Shown here: positions 34,200 to 45,439 of the stretch, in pieces | Numbering within the stretch: position 1 is the stretch's first letter | Layout of the letters: each line of letters begins with the position of its first letter | Origin: Kingdonia uniflora | Taxonomy: Eukaryota; Streptophyta; Magnoliopsida; Ranunculales; Circaeasteraceae | Reading direction: 5' to 3' | Length of the DNA stretch: 64,000 nucleotides | Assembly (NCBI GenBank): GCA_014058105.1 | Contig: JACGCM010000715.1 | Span: 3,720,001-3,784,000, forward strand | Notes under the pieces: model-generated | Told to the model about the DNA's origin: nothing | The model's database searches: none | What the model saw: the letters and a program-made list of their open reading frames with translations, nothing else | Program-made: the position numbers and the translations under genes

Positions 34200-36840
34200 A
34201 GCAGAGCTTAGTCGAGGCCATTATTGATCCATGTAGTCATAAGAATTTAATTTCTGAAAAAGATGGGTTTGGCTATTGTGGCTCATCCTAAGCTGTATGG
34301 TTTGGGTTAAATTCAGAAAGATGCGGAGTTGAAGATCACTAAGCAGTGTACCTTCAAGTTTATGATTACTGAGAAGTTTATTGACGAAGTGACATGTGAG
34401 GTAGTTTCGTTGGATGTGTGTCAAGTCATCGTGGGTAACCCTTATCTTTGGGACCGAGATGTAATCCTTTACCGTCGTGCTCGCAAGTATCGTTTTGTGA
34501 AGGATGGGATTGAGTTTCATATTAATGCGTGCAAGGAACATATCACTACCAGTAATTTAGTAACGGTGACTCAGGAGCAGAGGTTGGTTAATGCGAGGGG
34601 CAAATTTATTTTGTTGTTGGTACAACCGGTTCAAAAGGGTCCATCGGCTACAGTATTGTCTACTTTGGCAATGTCTCCTAAGCAACAAACCGATATGGGG
34701 AACTTGCAAGAGGAGTATGAAGACTTTTTTCTGGGCATAGAAGGGATGTCGCGTAAGAGGGATATGAAGCATGATATCACCTTGGTGAATGGTGAGCCAC
34801 TACCCAATATTGGGTTATATCGGACTCCTGTTACAGAGTATGATGAGATCAAGAAATAGGTACATGAACTCTTGGAGCAAGGAGTTATTAATCCAAGTTG
34901 CTCACCTTGTGGTTTGCCGGTGTTACTGGTGCCGAAGAAGGATGGGTCTTGGAGGATGTGTGTGGATTATCGGGCGTTGAACAAGATCACGGTGAAGAAT
35001 CGTTATCCGCTTCTGTGGATTGATGAGTTTTTAGATGAGTTGCAGACGGCTCGGTCTTTCACAAAGTTGGATCTTAAGTTGGGTTATCATCAAATTGGAA
35101 TCCGGGAGGAGGATACTTGGAAGACAGCGTTCAAAACTAAACAGGGCTTATTTTAGTGGTTGGTGATGCCTTTTGGGTTATGCAAAGCTCTGACGACATT
35201 TATGCGGCTAATGAATGAGGTACTTCATGCATTTATTGATGATTTTGTGATTGTATATTTGGATGATATCTTGATATATAGTCGTACATGGGAGGAGCAT
35301 CTTGGGCATTTACGCAAAGTGTTGGGCGTATTGCGATCACAACAGCTTTTTCTGAATGGGAAGAAGTGCGAGATTGGGAAACGGGAGCAAGTTTATTTGG
35401 GTTTTATTGTTGGTGGCGGCGAGATTAAGGCCGATCCAGAGAAGGTCTCGGTCATTACTAATTGGCCTAGACCCCGCACAGTGACGAAAGTGAGGAGCTT
35501 TATGGGTTCTTGTAGTACTTACGTAAATTTATTTTACATTTTTCACATATAGCTGCACCGTTGCATTCTTTGACGAAGACCGGGGTACAGTTTGTGTAGG
35601 AAGATCACCATGAGAAGACCTTTATGTTGCTGAAGCAGAAGATTACGAATGTACCAGTGTTAGCATTACTTAATTTACAGCGGTCTTTTGAGGTCGAGAC
35701 AGATGCGTCAGACTATGCATTGGGGGCAATCCTTTTACAGGATGGGAAGCCGGTTACTTACCATTCAGAGATGTTTACAGGAGCAGTACGTAACTATCCT
35801 ACCTACGATAAGGAGTTCTACGCGCTATATCAATCAGTTAAGCATTGGCGGAGTTACTTATTGGGGAAGGAGGTTGTGGTACATTTCGATCACAAACCAT
35901 TACAGTTCTTATCTAGGCAATCCAAGCTTCAGTAAGCTCGTCATATGAAGTGGATGTCGTACCTTCAGCAGTTTACCTTATTGATCAAGTATAAGAAAGG
36001 AGTAAACAACAAGATGGCTGATATGTTATCTCGACCCCCATTACCAACTATTTCCGCTTTGTTGGTAGCTATCCAGATCCAGCCGATTGTTCCTTCTGAG
36101 TACGTTTTAGGGTATGACAATGAGAAGGAGCTCAGTGTGATTCATGTGAAGTTGCTGCAGGGCAAGACGTGCGAGTATGTTTTGACGGATGGTTTGATTT
36201 ACAGAGGTAGTCTATTATGTATTCCTGAGGGCGGAGACCGTTTACAGTAGATTCGAGAGACACATTGTTCCTGGGTTGCAGGTCATTTCAGGGCTGAGAA
36301 GACTCTTTTGAATTTGTGGTGTTATGTATATTGGCTGAAGATGCAGGTAGATGCTGCTCGTATAGTTCCTAGTATAAGGTTCGCCACGACAAACATCAGG
36401 TTGAGTACACTTTTCTAGAGGGCGACCTCGTTTGGTTGCATTTGGGTAAGGAACGGCTTAAGGGGAAAGGTAAGAAACTTAAACCTATCCGTTATGGTCC
36501 ATTTTTGATACTCAAGAAGATTGGTGATAATGCATTCCAGTTGGATTTTCCACCATTCATAAAGGTGTATTCAGTGATTAATGTCGAGCATTTGAAGTTG
36601 TTTGAACCGTCTCTTTTAGATGAAGACTTTGTAATCGATACTCACCTACCGTTAGTTGATGACTTATGGATTGAAAAAGAAGATCCGTTGCTGGAGGATG
36701 GTATTCTCGAGCGGAAGGTTCATACTACAAGACGGGGCACTATTGATTCGTTCCGAGTTGGGAAGAAGGGTCAGCAACCGAGTAAGTCAAAGTGGTACAG
36801 CAGAAAATTGGGCATCGCGGTATTCCCACATCTCCAGTTC
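34200..36840 (+). pseudogene. pol region (protease, RT, RNase H, partial integrase) of the gypsy element
   Basis: Protease-like frame at 34200-34500 (IIDPCSHKNLIS; the usual Gly after Asp-Pro is Cys). Reverse transcriptase 34860-35520 with the YLDDIL catalytic motif at about 35254. RNase H 35690-35940 with DASDYALGA and a later HFDHKPL. An integrase zinc-finger remnant lies at 36245-36350, then a deletion joins directly to the C-terminal chromodomain-side region (36436-36840). Frames are broken by stops at 34858, 35155, 35550, 35933 and 36248. Confidence 0.85.
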
Positions 36841-36880
36841 TAGCTTGAGCAGGAGCTCAAGGCTCCGAAAGGGGGGAGCC

Positions 36881-37367
36881 TTTAGACATATTCTCTGGAA
36901 ATTTTGCCCAAAGCCATATGTCATTCAAACGAAGTTGAGTGTCGTTCGAATTAGTTGACATGTCCTCTGGAAATTTGGCCCAAAGCCATATGTCGTTCAA
37001 ACGAAGTTGAGTGTCGTTCGAACGAGTTGGTCTACTTTTCTAGGGTTTAGACCAATTAGGCGTAAAGTCATTTGAACGACTCCCTGGTTCGTTCAAACGA
37101 CTTTGGCGTTGTTTTGGAATCTCATGCGTTGTTTTGCCTCGATATCCATTCTTTTATGATATTTGAGTTCCCTAGTATATAAAGGGAACTTAGGTTATTT
37201 TCTAGGTTATGTTAGATCTGAGGAGAGTTCTGAGAGAAGCCTAGGGTTTGAGAGTTTTCATTATAATTACTTCAAGTTTAAGTAATCAAATCTCTATTTA
37301 TCCAAATCTTATTAGTGTTCTTCGTTCTTTCTACTAACTAAAAGCTTCTCAATCGGATTGTAGATTA
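36881..37367 (+). repeat. 3' LTR of the gypsy element
   Basis: Begins after a polypurine tract (about 36867-36880) and carries two tandem copies of a roughly 71-bp unit (36888-36957 and 36958-37028), each with ctctggaaatttt/ggccc and gttgagtgtcgttcgaa. It continues with TATA-like tatataaaggga and ends near gattgtagatta. Divergence from the 5' LTR suggests the insertion is not recent. Confidence 0.75.
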
Positions 37368-37429
37368 TGCATTGTCGGACGAACACATGTCTACACATTA
37401 AATATAGTGTCGATGGCGCGTCGACATAT

Positions 37430-37458
37430 TCACCGTGGTGAGCAACGGGTAGTACTAG
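37430..37458 (+). repeat. Helitron 3' terminus (end of H1)
   Basis: CCGTGgtgagcAACGG gives an imperfect hairpin, followed by gtagtaCTAG. The next bases TCTATTATACATTA are the start of H2, with nothing between. Confidence 0.7.
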
Positions 37459-37579
37459 TCTATTATACATTAGGCAACGGTGTTTTTTGTATAGACATAT
37501 TCGCCTTTTTTTAAGGATACAGAGGCGCTGGGATTTGTGGAAAGGAGGGAGATGGACGGCCTAGATTTATTTTACTCTC

Positions 37580-38314
37580 ATACTTAGGGTACTTTAGACA
37601 AAATACCAAAAATGGGTAGTATAATCTTATAATTAACTCCCTTTATCCCCGGCCCCCTTTCTCCCAATTCGTTTCACTCTCTCTAACCAACAACTCTTCA
37701 TCTCTCCCATCTCTCCCTGCAAAGAGCAAGGTACTTATCTCTCTCTCTCTCTCTTCAAGCATCCTCACTAGACCCAAAATAGAAAAATACAACTTCGAGA
37801 AGCAACTAAGATTGTGGTCGTTACAAAACGATATCAGTTATAATTTTATTCTAGGTTTTTTGTTGTATTTTTTTTAATAGAAGGTGGTTCTTCTTTTTAT
37901 CCCTTGATTGTTCCTCCTCAATTTTGCAAAACTAGAAAAATTGGTTTCCCCTATTCCCATATTTTCTTTCTCTTCTCCTACGATCCTCTCCAAACTTATT
38001 CAGTTAGGGATTCTCTCCCTTTTTATGGTGATTTTGAGGTATGATCTCTCTCTCTCTCTCTCTATCTCTCGAATTTCCTAAGTCCAATTGTTTCTGCTAG
38101 ACCTAATTTAATTTCCTGGAATCAATCTTTACGTGGTAATTCTAAAAATCATGGACCCAATTCCTCAATAGTAGCATAATTTGGTTCATGAGCTCTTTAA
38201 TTACTTATTTTCTGGAACCTTTAAATTTTTCAACTTCTAGATTGCAAGTGCCCATTAATAATTGCCAACCAACTGATTTTACATTATTTGTTTAATTTCA
38301 ATGGTTTACGCACA
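37580..38314. other. CT-rich leader-like DNA of H2
   Basis: Two (CT)n runs (about 37739-37753 and 38046-38066) and pyrimidine-rich text resemble plant 5' untranslated regions. No coding exon is seen before the MLO fragment. Confidence 0.4.
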
Positions 38315-38669
38315 AGCGAAAGATGGCTCTTTTTAAATCCCTTGAGAAGGTTAAAGGAGATAATCCTTAAAGATTTTGTTTTTTCGCATTTTGGTGCTTT
38401 TGTGGAACTATAAACTAATGTCTAATGAGTACTCTTTTGTGTTGTATTTTGCAAAACTAATGGTTATGGGTTTCATTTCCTTGCTCCTGACATTTGGGCA
38501 GGTTTACATTGGTAGGATCTGTATCCCTATCAAGATTGCAGATTCAATGTTGTCATGCCCTTTAAGGTACACTGAAGTGGAGGATATGGAGGAACATCGC
38601 CGGAGGCTTCTTTGGAATGATCGTAGATTCTTAGCCGCCGCTGGTGCAGCAGTTAAAAAATGCAAGACA
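38315..38669 (+). pseudogene. Captured fragment of an MLO-family membrane protein gene
   Basis: The upstream part reads KMALFKSLEKVKG (38323-38361). After a diverged gap (intron or insertion) comes LMVMGFISLLLTFGQVYIGR followed by ICIPIKIADSMLSCP and EEHRRRLLWNDRRFLAA, then a donor (gtaagt) at 38670. This covers the MLO transmembrane segment with its GFISLLLT motif and part of the following extracytosolic loop. MLO proteins are seven-helix plasma-membrane proteins linked to powdery mildew susceptibility, root responses and pollen-tube reception. Only one or two exons are present, so this is a captured remnant. Confidence 0.7.
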
Positions 38670-39690
38670 GTAAGTGTATTTTGTACGTAATTACTTTTTT
38701 ATTATATTAAAATGGAGTTGTTTGATTGTTAGTAAAGCTAAAATAGTATTACAATCAACTAATCAATCAGGCCTATTTTTCACCCCACAAAATACACAAG
38801 TACTTGAGATCACACATTCATAATAAAAGAGGAAAGGTTAATGTACTAGACTTAATTTGCTTCAACTTTACTGAGACAATGTTTCATGGCAAAGTAAGCA
38901 CAAGACCCCTTCTGTTGGGAGCAATGTTCTTGATTCTGTTTAGCATCATTGGGGTTTTTTACAATGGCAACAATACAATCAAGAATATAAGTTATGTCTA
39001 ATCTTCAAAGACATAGCCCTGTTTGTGTCTCTATTAAGTCAAAATATCAATTTTCCATACTCTTGAGGTTTGTTTTTTCATATTAAAACATTGGAGCAGT
39101 AATTTGGTGAAGCAACAAAAGAAACTAGGTGAAAGAAAAAAAATAGCACAATATTTGACATAGCAGGGCCCAAACTCTTGATATCTTCAATAAACTTACC
39201 AAAATGCATAATATTTATTGTGTCATCTGATCCATTGCAGGGAATCTTTTCTTTCGTACTGCGGGGAACACACAATGGTTATGGCCGTCTTGTAGTAATC
39301 ATGAAAGGCATAAAAGTAGGTAAATTAATTTCTTGAATTTCTAACTTTTTTACATAAATTCATTAATGGGGTTCTCTATTTTACCATATTTTGTACAATT
39401 TTCTCTAATTCAAAGTAAATACATCGATTTTTATATCAAATACAAATAATTTGAATCGATCGCTTTGTAATGGTACGTGAGATTGGGATTTCTATTGTAC
39501 ATTCTCTCTTATAGATTTATTGTTGGGTTGAGCTGTTTAGATTCCTTTTCTAATTTTACCCAAATCTTTGTAAGAGGTGAATGGCAAAGAAAAAGAGTAG
39601 GAAGCAGTTGTATCAAACTAGTTCTTTTGTATCTTTGGTTTTTTCTCATGAATTTGAGGTGTATTGGTCCTCGCTCTACCATTTTATCGA
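38670..39690. other. Non-coding DNA of H2
   Basis: A frame at 38804-39001 contains a hydrophobic segment (LLGAMFLILFSIIGVFYNG) that could be a captured membrane-spanning exon, but I cannot assign it. The rest has no supported feature. Confidence 0.35.
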
Positions 39691-39699
39691 CCGATACAT

Positions 39700-41480
39700 T
39701 ATAATTGTTTTCGCCGACTGTTTTTGATATGCTTTTGAAGGTTTATGCAGAGAAATAGTTGACGAAGAAGGCGTTGTTTGTATTTGATAATATGGGAAAG
39801 TTGGGGTGCAGCCCGAGTTTGAAATCGTGTAGTTGTCTGTTGAGTAATTTAGTTAGGAATGGTGAAAGTCATGTATCTAGTTATGTTTATGATCAGATGG
39901 TTAGAGCTGGAATTGTACCGGACGTGTTTACGATTACGATAAAGGTGAATGTCTATTGTAAAGATGGTAGAGTGTGTAGAGCTATGAAGTTTGTAAATTA
40001 TATGGATTGTCGCGGGTTTGAGCTAAATGTTGTAGCTTACAATGCTTTGATAGGTGGGTATGCTGATCTAAGAGATATGGAAGGAGTATCTAGAGTTTTG
40101 AAGTTAATGTCTAAAAGGAGAATTACCAATGATGTGGTCACTTATACTTTGTTGATTATAGGTTTTTGTAAGTTATGTAGGGTGAGTGAAGCAAAGAGGG
40201 TACTTCATAGAATGACGGAGAAAACATCATTGGTTATAGATGAACATGCTTATGGTGTATTAGTGGATGGGTATTATCTAATTGGTAGTATGGATGATGT
40301 TCTGAGGGTCCGAGATGAGTTACTGAGTGTGGGGCTAAAGTTGAATCAAGTTATTTGCAATTCCCTGATAAACAGGTTTTGTAAGCTTGGACAAGTTCAT
40401 GAAACGGATCAAGATATTAGGGATATGGGAGTTTGGGGTTTGAAGCTAGATTCGCATAGCTATAATACTCTTGTAGATGCGTTTTGTAAAGAAGACCATG
40501 TGGAGGGAATTTATGCTTCTGTTGAAATGTATAATTCACTTATTGGAGGAGTCTTCAAATGTAAAAGATCGAGTAAAGTGAATGATCTTCTTGTTGAGAT
40601 GCATGCAAGTGGATTAAAACCAAATGTTGTGACATATGGATCTTTTATTGATGGTTGGTGCAAAGATGGGATGTTTAGAAAAGAATTTCATATGATTTTT
40701 GAAATGATTGAGAAGGTTTTAACTCTAAACTTAATTATATTAAGTACACTGGTCATTAGTCTTTATAGATTTTATAGGATTGACGATGCAAATTTGATTA
40801 TGCAGAAGATGGTGGATTCTAGTTTTAGTTTATCCACGGTTGACACATTTTTTAAGAAGTTCATTGAGCATTCTAGAGGACATCTCGACTCTCAGAAAAT
40901 TGTTGATTCCCTTGCTAGAACTGCAAATAGATATCTTCTACCGAACAATATTTTATACAACATAGCCATTGCTGGGCTATGCAAGTCCAAAAGGGTGGAA
41001 GATGCAAGATAAATTTTTTCAGCTTTGTTACTTTGAGGCTTTTTCCCAAATAATTGTACATACTATACTCTAATCCATGGTTGTACATTCGCTGGTGATC
41101 TGAATGAAGCCTTTAACTTATGGCATGAAATGCTCAACAAGGGTCTTGTTCCTAACGTTATTACATGCAATGCTCTTATAAACAGTCTGTGCAAGTCGGG
41201 ATACCTAGATAGGGCAGTTGGTCTTTTCTATAAGTTAAAAAAGGAGTTAGCTCCTAATGTTGTCACATATAATACATTGATTGATGGATACCCATGAAGC
41301 TCTTAAGTTGTGAAAGAAAATGATTGAAGAAGGCATTGTTCCTTCGCTTGTTACCTATTCCGTCTTGGTCAATGGGCTATGTAAGCAAGGGGATTTCAAG
41401 GCGTTGGCAAAGCTTCTTAATCAAATGGCTGATAAAGGAGTGGACCAAAGTATCTTGACCTTCTGTATATCAATTCAGCA
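39700..41480 (+). pseudogene. Captured P-class pentatricopeptide repeat (PPR) gene, broken
   Basis: PPR proteins bind organellar RNA through tandem 35-aa helical repeats. A readable stretch (FSPTVFDMLLKVYAEK, stop at about 39757, then the long frame 39759-41012) gives about ten repeats of the form vvTYN.LI.G.ck.g...A. Examples are LNVVAYNALIGGYADL, NDVVTYTLLIIGFCKL and KPNVVTYGSFIDGWCKDG. Further repeats continue after a stop at 41010 in shifted frames (GLVPNVITCNALINSLCKSG, then APNVVTYNTLIDGY, and IVPSLVTYSVLVNGLCKQG). The wording is close to mitochondrial At1g19290-like PPRs. At least three stops or frameshifts make it a pseudogene, though the 417-codon frame is long and could still be translated. 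Confidence 0.85.
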
Positions 41481-43260
41481 CCGACAGATATCCCAAATTT
41501 ATGATTTTATCATTTGTTCAAACATAAAATTGAAACTATTGAGGCCTTGGATGAAAAAGATATGTGTAATGCCTATGCCATGTCTGAAAGTATCTGTTGA
41601 TGGTTACTTTCTTATTTTCTGAAAGACCGATGACATGGGGCTTCCTTGCGCAACCTGGTTTCTTTGCTGATGGACTGAGGTTTTAAGTACCACACATGCC
41701 TTTGGTTTTATAGATCTAGTGTATACATGCATTATTGGTCTTTGGGCGTTTAGATGGTGCGGTTTGACATTTGGAATCTGAGGCTTATTTCAACTTAGTC
41801 TCCTGTCATGCCCAGGTAATGTGGCCCTACTGAAGCTTGCTTATTTGGTTCTTTTTAACAACACTATGATAATGAACTATAGTGAAATTGATTTTTTGGT
41901 GCAGACGAAGTTGAGATCAGTATCTTGGCTCAAGAAAGTATGAATATCTTTATTCATAGGTTCCAATCTGTTGAATTAGAAGGTACCTATTTCAAGTCCA
42001 AGAACTTACTTTCTTTCAATTGTCAGTATGCATAATTATGTTTTAGAAAGAGTAATAATCCAGTAATGATTCTTTCACCGAGTATATCAAAAGGGTGGCT
42101 ACTAGACGCATGTTTTACAACGAACCATCTTGAGATATATAAGGCATCAAACAGTAAGTTGATCTAAACCATCTATATTCATTATTTAATCTCTGGTTGT
42201 GGTTCCCGACCCTTAAGTCGTTGTCGTGGATGTTATTATAATTCATTCAATTAACGAAGATGATGCATTTCCTAATCTTCAGGCACTGTAACTACCATGC
42301 TCCTTCTTTGAAGTAGATTACATTGTATTGTTGTAGCTCGGGCAGCGAGAAAAATGTTGGTCTGCAGTTGAAGTACATAGTTGCTAGTACCCGCAATTTC
42401 TATATCATTGTTGTTTAATTTTGATATACACTTGCTTCTTTTTTTTTTAGATATTAAGGTATTGCACTTGCACACATTTAGTTTTTCTCAATCATTCATA
42501 TCCTTTTTAATTGTTAGATTATACACTACTGGATTGTAGGGGATTGTGACTACTAGCAGCTACAGTGTGGTTTAAGTAAGTGGTTCTTTCTCCGATATAT
42601 TACGATGACTTACTCATTTTAATAATTATATTCTCATTAGTTTATTCGATTGTTTCCATTTGTAGTTAGTATGTTTCAAGCCCTTGATAACAAAATTACA
42701 TAACTATGTGCAAGGGGAATAATTGGTGATCATAGCCAAGCGAATTCCATAAGTTATCTGACTTCCTAGACAACACCATGCCTCGATAGGAAGGTATATT
42801 TTAAATTGTCTATTATATATTTGATACTAAATTTTAAGTATATATGCATATAAATTAGTCTCTGACTTTGGCATAAAGACATTGGTAAACTATGAGTTTG
42901 CTTTTGTTATAGATATTTATCTGGAACAGCAGGTTACTTAATCAAGTTTAAGTTTTTCTTTTGAAATAACGATGAAAGTGAGATATCATTAGAAATATTT
43001 ATTAATTAATATATATAATATACATTTCAGAGCCCAAGGAGAGTTTAGAATAAGAAACAAAAGGCCAGTTTGGCCTAAGAACATTGTTTGCCATAAACGT
43101 TTCTAATTTTATAACTTTGGCATTTTTATGCCGTAATAAAACTATAAGCTCAAAAAAGGAAGAGCGCTCATTAACTTGAGAGGATGATGGTTCAAATCCA
43201 TCTAATTTTAATTTCATAAATAAGTTTTTTTTGTTTTTTGTTTTTTTGTTTTTTGTAAAT
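41481..43260. other. Non-coding DNA of H2 with a tRNA-like motif near its end
   Basis: AT-rich, no supported exon. 41640-42530 may contain 3' untranslated and downstream DNA of the captured PPR gene. The tRNA-like stretch is listed separately. Confidence 0.4.
43139..43210 (+). ncRNA. Decayed tRNA-like sequence
   Basis: The D-arm GCTC/GAGC (43148-43151 with 43162-43165) and a perfect T-arm GATGG-TTCAAAT-CCATC (43186-43202) are at tRNA-like spacing, with a short CTCA/TGAG anticodon-like stem between. The acceptor stem pairs only at its AAAA/TTTT end. It is more likely a tRNA pseudogene or SINE head than a working tRNA. Confidence 0.35.
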
Positions 43261-43279
43261 TACAATATTTTGTTAAATT

Positions 43280-43657
43280 AGTATGAAACGACTTACATCT
43301 CCATCGAAAATTGTGAGAAATGCTACAGATTTTACAACTTATTTTGGAGTCGTTAGATTATGACATATAAAACAACGAATAAATGAGTTACAATATGCAA
43401 CAAATGCAACAAAAATTATGACTCATACGTATGTCATTTTTTTGCGACGAATAAAATGACTAACTTTTGTGTCACAAATTTTACGAAAAGCGACAGATAT
43501 TACGACTTAGTTTGCAGTTGAAATATTACGACTCAGATAAAAGTCGCAAACAAAAAACTACTGTAAAAATTACGACATTTTTTCGACAAAAAATAAAGAC
43601 GCTTTCAAATAAATACGACTGACTTGCTAAGTCATTTTTTACTCTTTTTACGTAGTG
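43280..43657 (-). mobile_element. CACTA-like transposon end with repeated TACGACT motifs
   Basis: Read on the minus strand the segment begins CACTACGTAAAAAGAG at 43657 and continues with scattered copies of the motif tacgact/agtcgta and cgacat/atgtcg words. A CACTA terminus plus short subterminal repeats is the mark of the En/Spm (CACTA) superfamily. No transposase or matching opposite end was found. Two copies of a 28-bp repeat (tagtgaatgaagga.aatatg) lie at 43653 and 43681. Confidence 0.5.
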
Positions 43658-43709
43658 AATGAAGGAGAATATGAGAGTGTAGTGAATGAAGGAAAATATG
43701 AGAGTGCGT

Positions 43710-45300
43710 AAGGCTAGAACACCTAGGGAAAATTCTTGGTATCTTCTGCTTACGGGGCAATCAAAAAGAAAAGTACTGTCATAAATTTGAGAAGCAGGTA
43801 TAGACAAAGAAAATGTTCATAGAATATATGATTTATGCTAGAAAGTCATTTTAAATGGCGCTTCTACATATTAAGAAAGGTTTCATATGGGTTCTACATG
43901 ATCTCATCTACGAGAATCTGCTCAGCACCTTCTTTGGAATTTCATCAACATTACTAATGGAATGAGTATAAGTTAATAACCAAATTTTAACATTTCTAAT
44001 TTTCATTTTACAATTCAACTTATGTTATCTCACAGAAGTGGACAAGCACATATGTGAGAAATTTGTGGTACTCACTACTTACCCAAGTCTGGAAAAGAGG
44101 AACAGAATCGTGTTTGGTTACTCAAAGTTGGTATGTAGGTATTTAATAAATGATGCAATCTACTAGAGAAAGCTATGAAGTACATAGTAGGAGGTGTACG
44201 CCTTTGTAGGAGCACGCTCCTGCTAACCATGAGCTTGCAGGCCGTTAAACAACCTCCCCACCACTAGACGAGCGCATCTTAAGGGAAACTCTCATAACGG
44301 CCTACTAGCCAAGATGAAACCACGAGACTCTAAGATTGTTAGACGACCTCCCCAATAAGACGAGAACATCTTAGTGGAAGCACGTCTTTTTTCGAGACCA
44401 CAAGCAAAAAGACAACTCTCTAAATTTTTAACAATGGAGGAACCGAACCTCCACAGTAGAGGATACCTAGGTCACAAAAAGAAGGTAAACCCCCTTCCCT
44501 CTCTCTTTAATTTGACTCAAAGATGCAATTTTTATTTGTTTGTTGGTTTATGCAAATGTGCAATTAGAATGACAAATGAACTTCTCATTTGCCATTTAGG
44601 GGTAATTGCACATTCAAACACAAAGTCACCGATAATATCCAAAGGTAATTGGGGGTAATCTATTTGATTCGATTTCGCTATTTGTTTTGATTATCGTTTC
44701 TTACTTTGTTTTGGAGGTTTCCTTCTTTTGCTCTTATCCTAGAATAGAATAGGATTATGTTCTATGGCATGGAAAAATTAATGATATACTATTTTTTCAA
44801 AGTAGAAGCTTTCAATTTGGCCAACCTTTCCTTTTACCACGATGGTGTGTATGTGGAAGAAAAAATATAGCGCAATATTAGGAGGGTTGGAAAAGGATGT
44901 TGTTATCATCTTAAGACTCATAAGTAACATAAATGTATTCCTTGTAATGGATCAAGTTTTATACGAAGTTCTGAGTTATCAACCACTTTGTTTTGTTTCT
45001 TTTTTTAGGGCGGAGTGAAGTATTTTGATGAGTAGAGCCTTATCTCCATTCTGTTTTGTATAATCTCTTAGTAGTAAAGCAGGTGTCTATTTTATCAGTT
45101 TAACTGAGAAAGAGAGTTAATGTAATGTATCCAGACTAAAGTTGGATCTAGAGAACATAAAATTAATAATCAATGCTATATTTTTAAGTAAAATGAGCTT
45201 ATTAAATATAATACAATCTATATGCATCTTTTCCTTATTATACATTTAATACTTGCAGATTCATGAAATAGTACAAGTATTTGTATTGGTAATATTGCAT
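43710..45300. other. Non-coding DNA of H2
   Basis: The open frame at 44374-44658 has no recognisable domain. Between 44220 and 44400 a phrase around aacctccccaccactagacgag recurs in shortened form about 110 bp later, a local duplication. Confidence 0.35.
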
Positions 45301-45311
45301 GTAAGTTCATA

Positions 45312-45437
45312 CCACCTTTGGCAAGGCCAGAACCTTCGGAGCTTTATGGGCAGTTTTCCTGGAAGATTAAGAATTTTTCACAAATAAGCAAAAAAGAACT
45401 TCGAAGCAATACATTTGATATTGGTGGGTGCAAATGG
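45312..45437 (+). pseudogene. Captured exon of a MATH/TRAF-domain protein
   Basis: The frame reads PEPSELYGQFSWKIKNFSQI, then SKKELRSNTFDIGGCKW and a stop. This is the first beta-strand block of a MATH domain (F.WKI..FS......L.S..F.VGG..W) as found in plant TRAF1a/TRAF1b (MUSE13/14)-like proteins that help degrade immune receptors. Only the domain start is present. Confidence 0.72.
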
Positions 45438-45439
45438 TA

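Larger units (their letters stand above)
32469..37367 (+). mobile_element. Ty3/gypsy retrotransposon, LTR to LTR, with integrase core deleted
   Basis: Order seen: 5' LTR; primer-binding-like site; gag (32957-33544 and onward) with a zinc-knuckle-like CSHYKANGKNLDKCW near 33969; protease region with IDPCS near 34225; reverse transcriptase (VPKKDGSWRMCVDYRALN, LDLKLGYHQI, YLDDILIYS); RNase H (VETDASDYALGAILLQDGKP); then only the start of integrase. The text jumps at about 36370 to the integrase C-terminal part (YGPFLILKKIGDNAFQLDFP). Last come a polypurine tract (aaaggggggag) and the 3' LTR. The catalytic DDE integrase core is missing and stops interrupt gag-pol (for example near 34858, 35155, 35933), so it cannot move by itself. 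Confidence 0.9.
25487..37458 (+). mobile_element. Helitron-like unit H1, 12.0 kb, with nested copia and gypsy elements
   Basis: Starts TTTATTATACATTA directly after the CTAG of H0, and ends with a hairpin (CCGTGgtgagcAACGG) and gtagtaCTAG at 37458. The first base pair TT differs from the expected TC by one base. A module near its start (ggggctgggatttgtggg and agatggacggcc, 25549-25592) recurs at the starts of H2 and H3. Most of the length is later insertions: a decayed copia element (27600-29580) and a gypsy element (32469-37367). The gypsy element sits inside the 3' terminal region, because Helitron subterminal motifs (ccgaaggcgtgtcaac at 32399, and cgatggcgcgtcgaca at 37411) flank it on both sides. 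Confidence 0.6.

Noticed and set aside
32469..37367. Endogenous pararetrovirus instead of a retrotransposon
   Set aside because: Clear LTRs, a polypurine tract, a primer-binding-like site and integrase remnants are present, and no movement-protein domain is seen; this is a Ty3/gypsy element.
43139..43210. Functional tRNA gene
   Set aside because: The acceptor stem pairs only in part and the anticodon stem is short; called a decayed tRNA-like sequence only.
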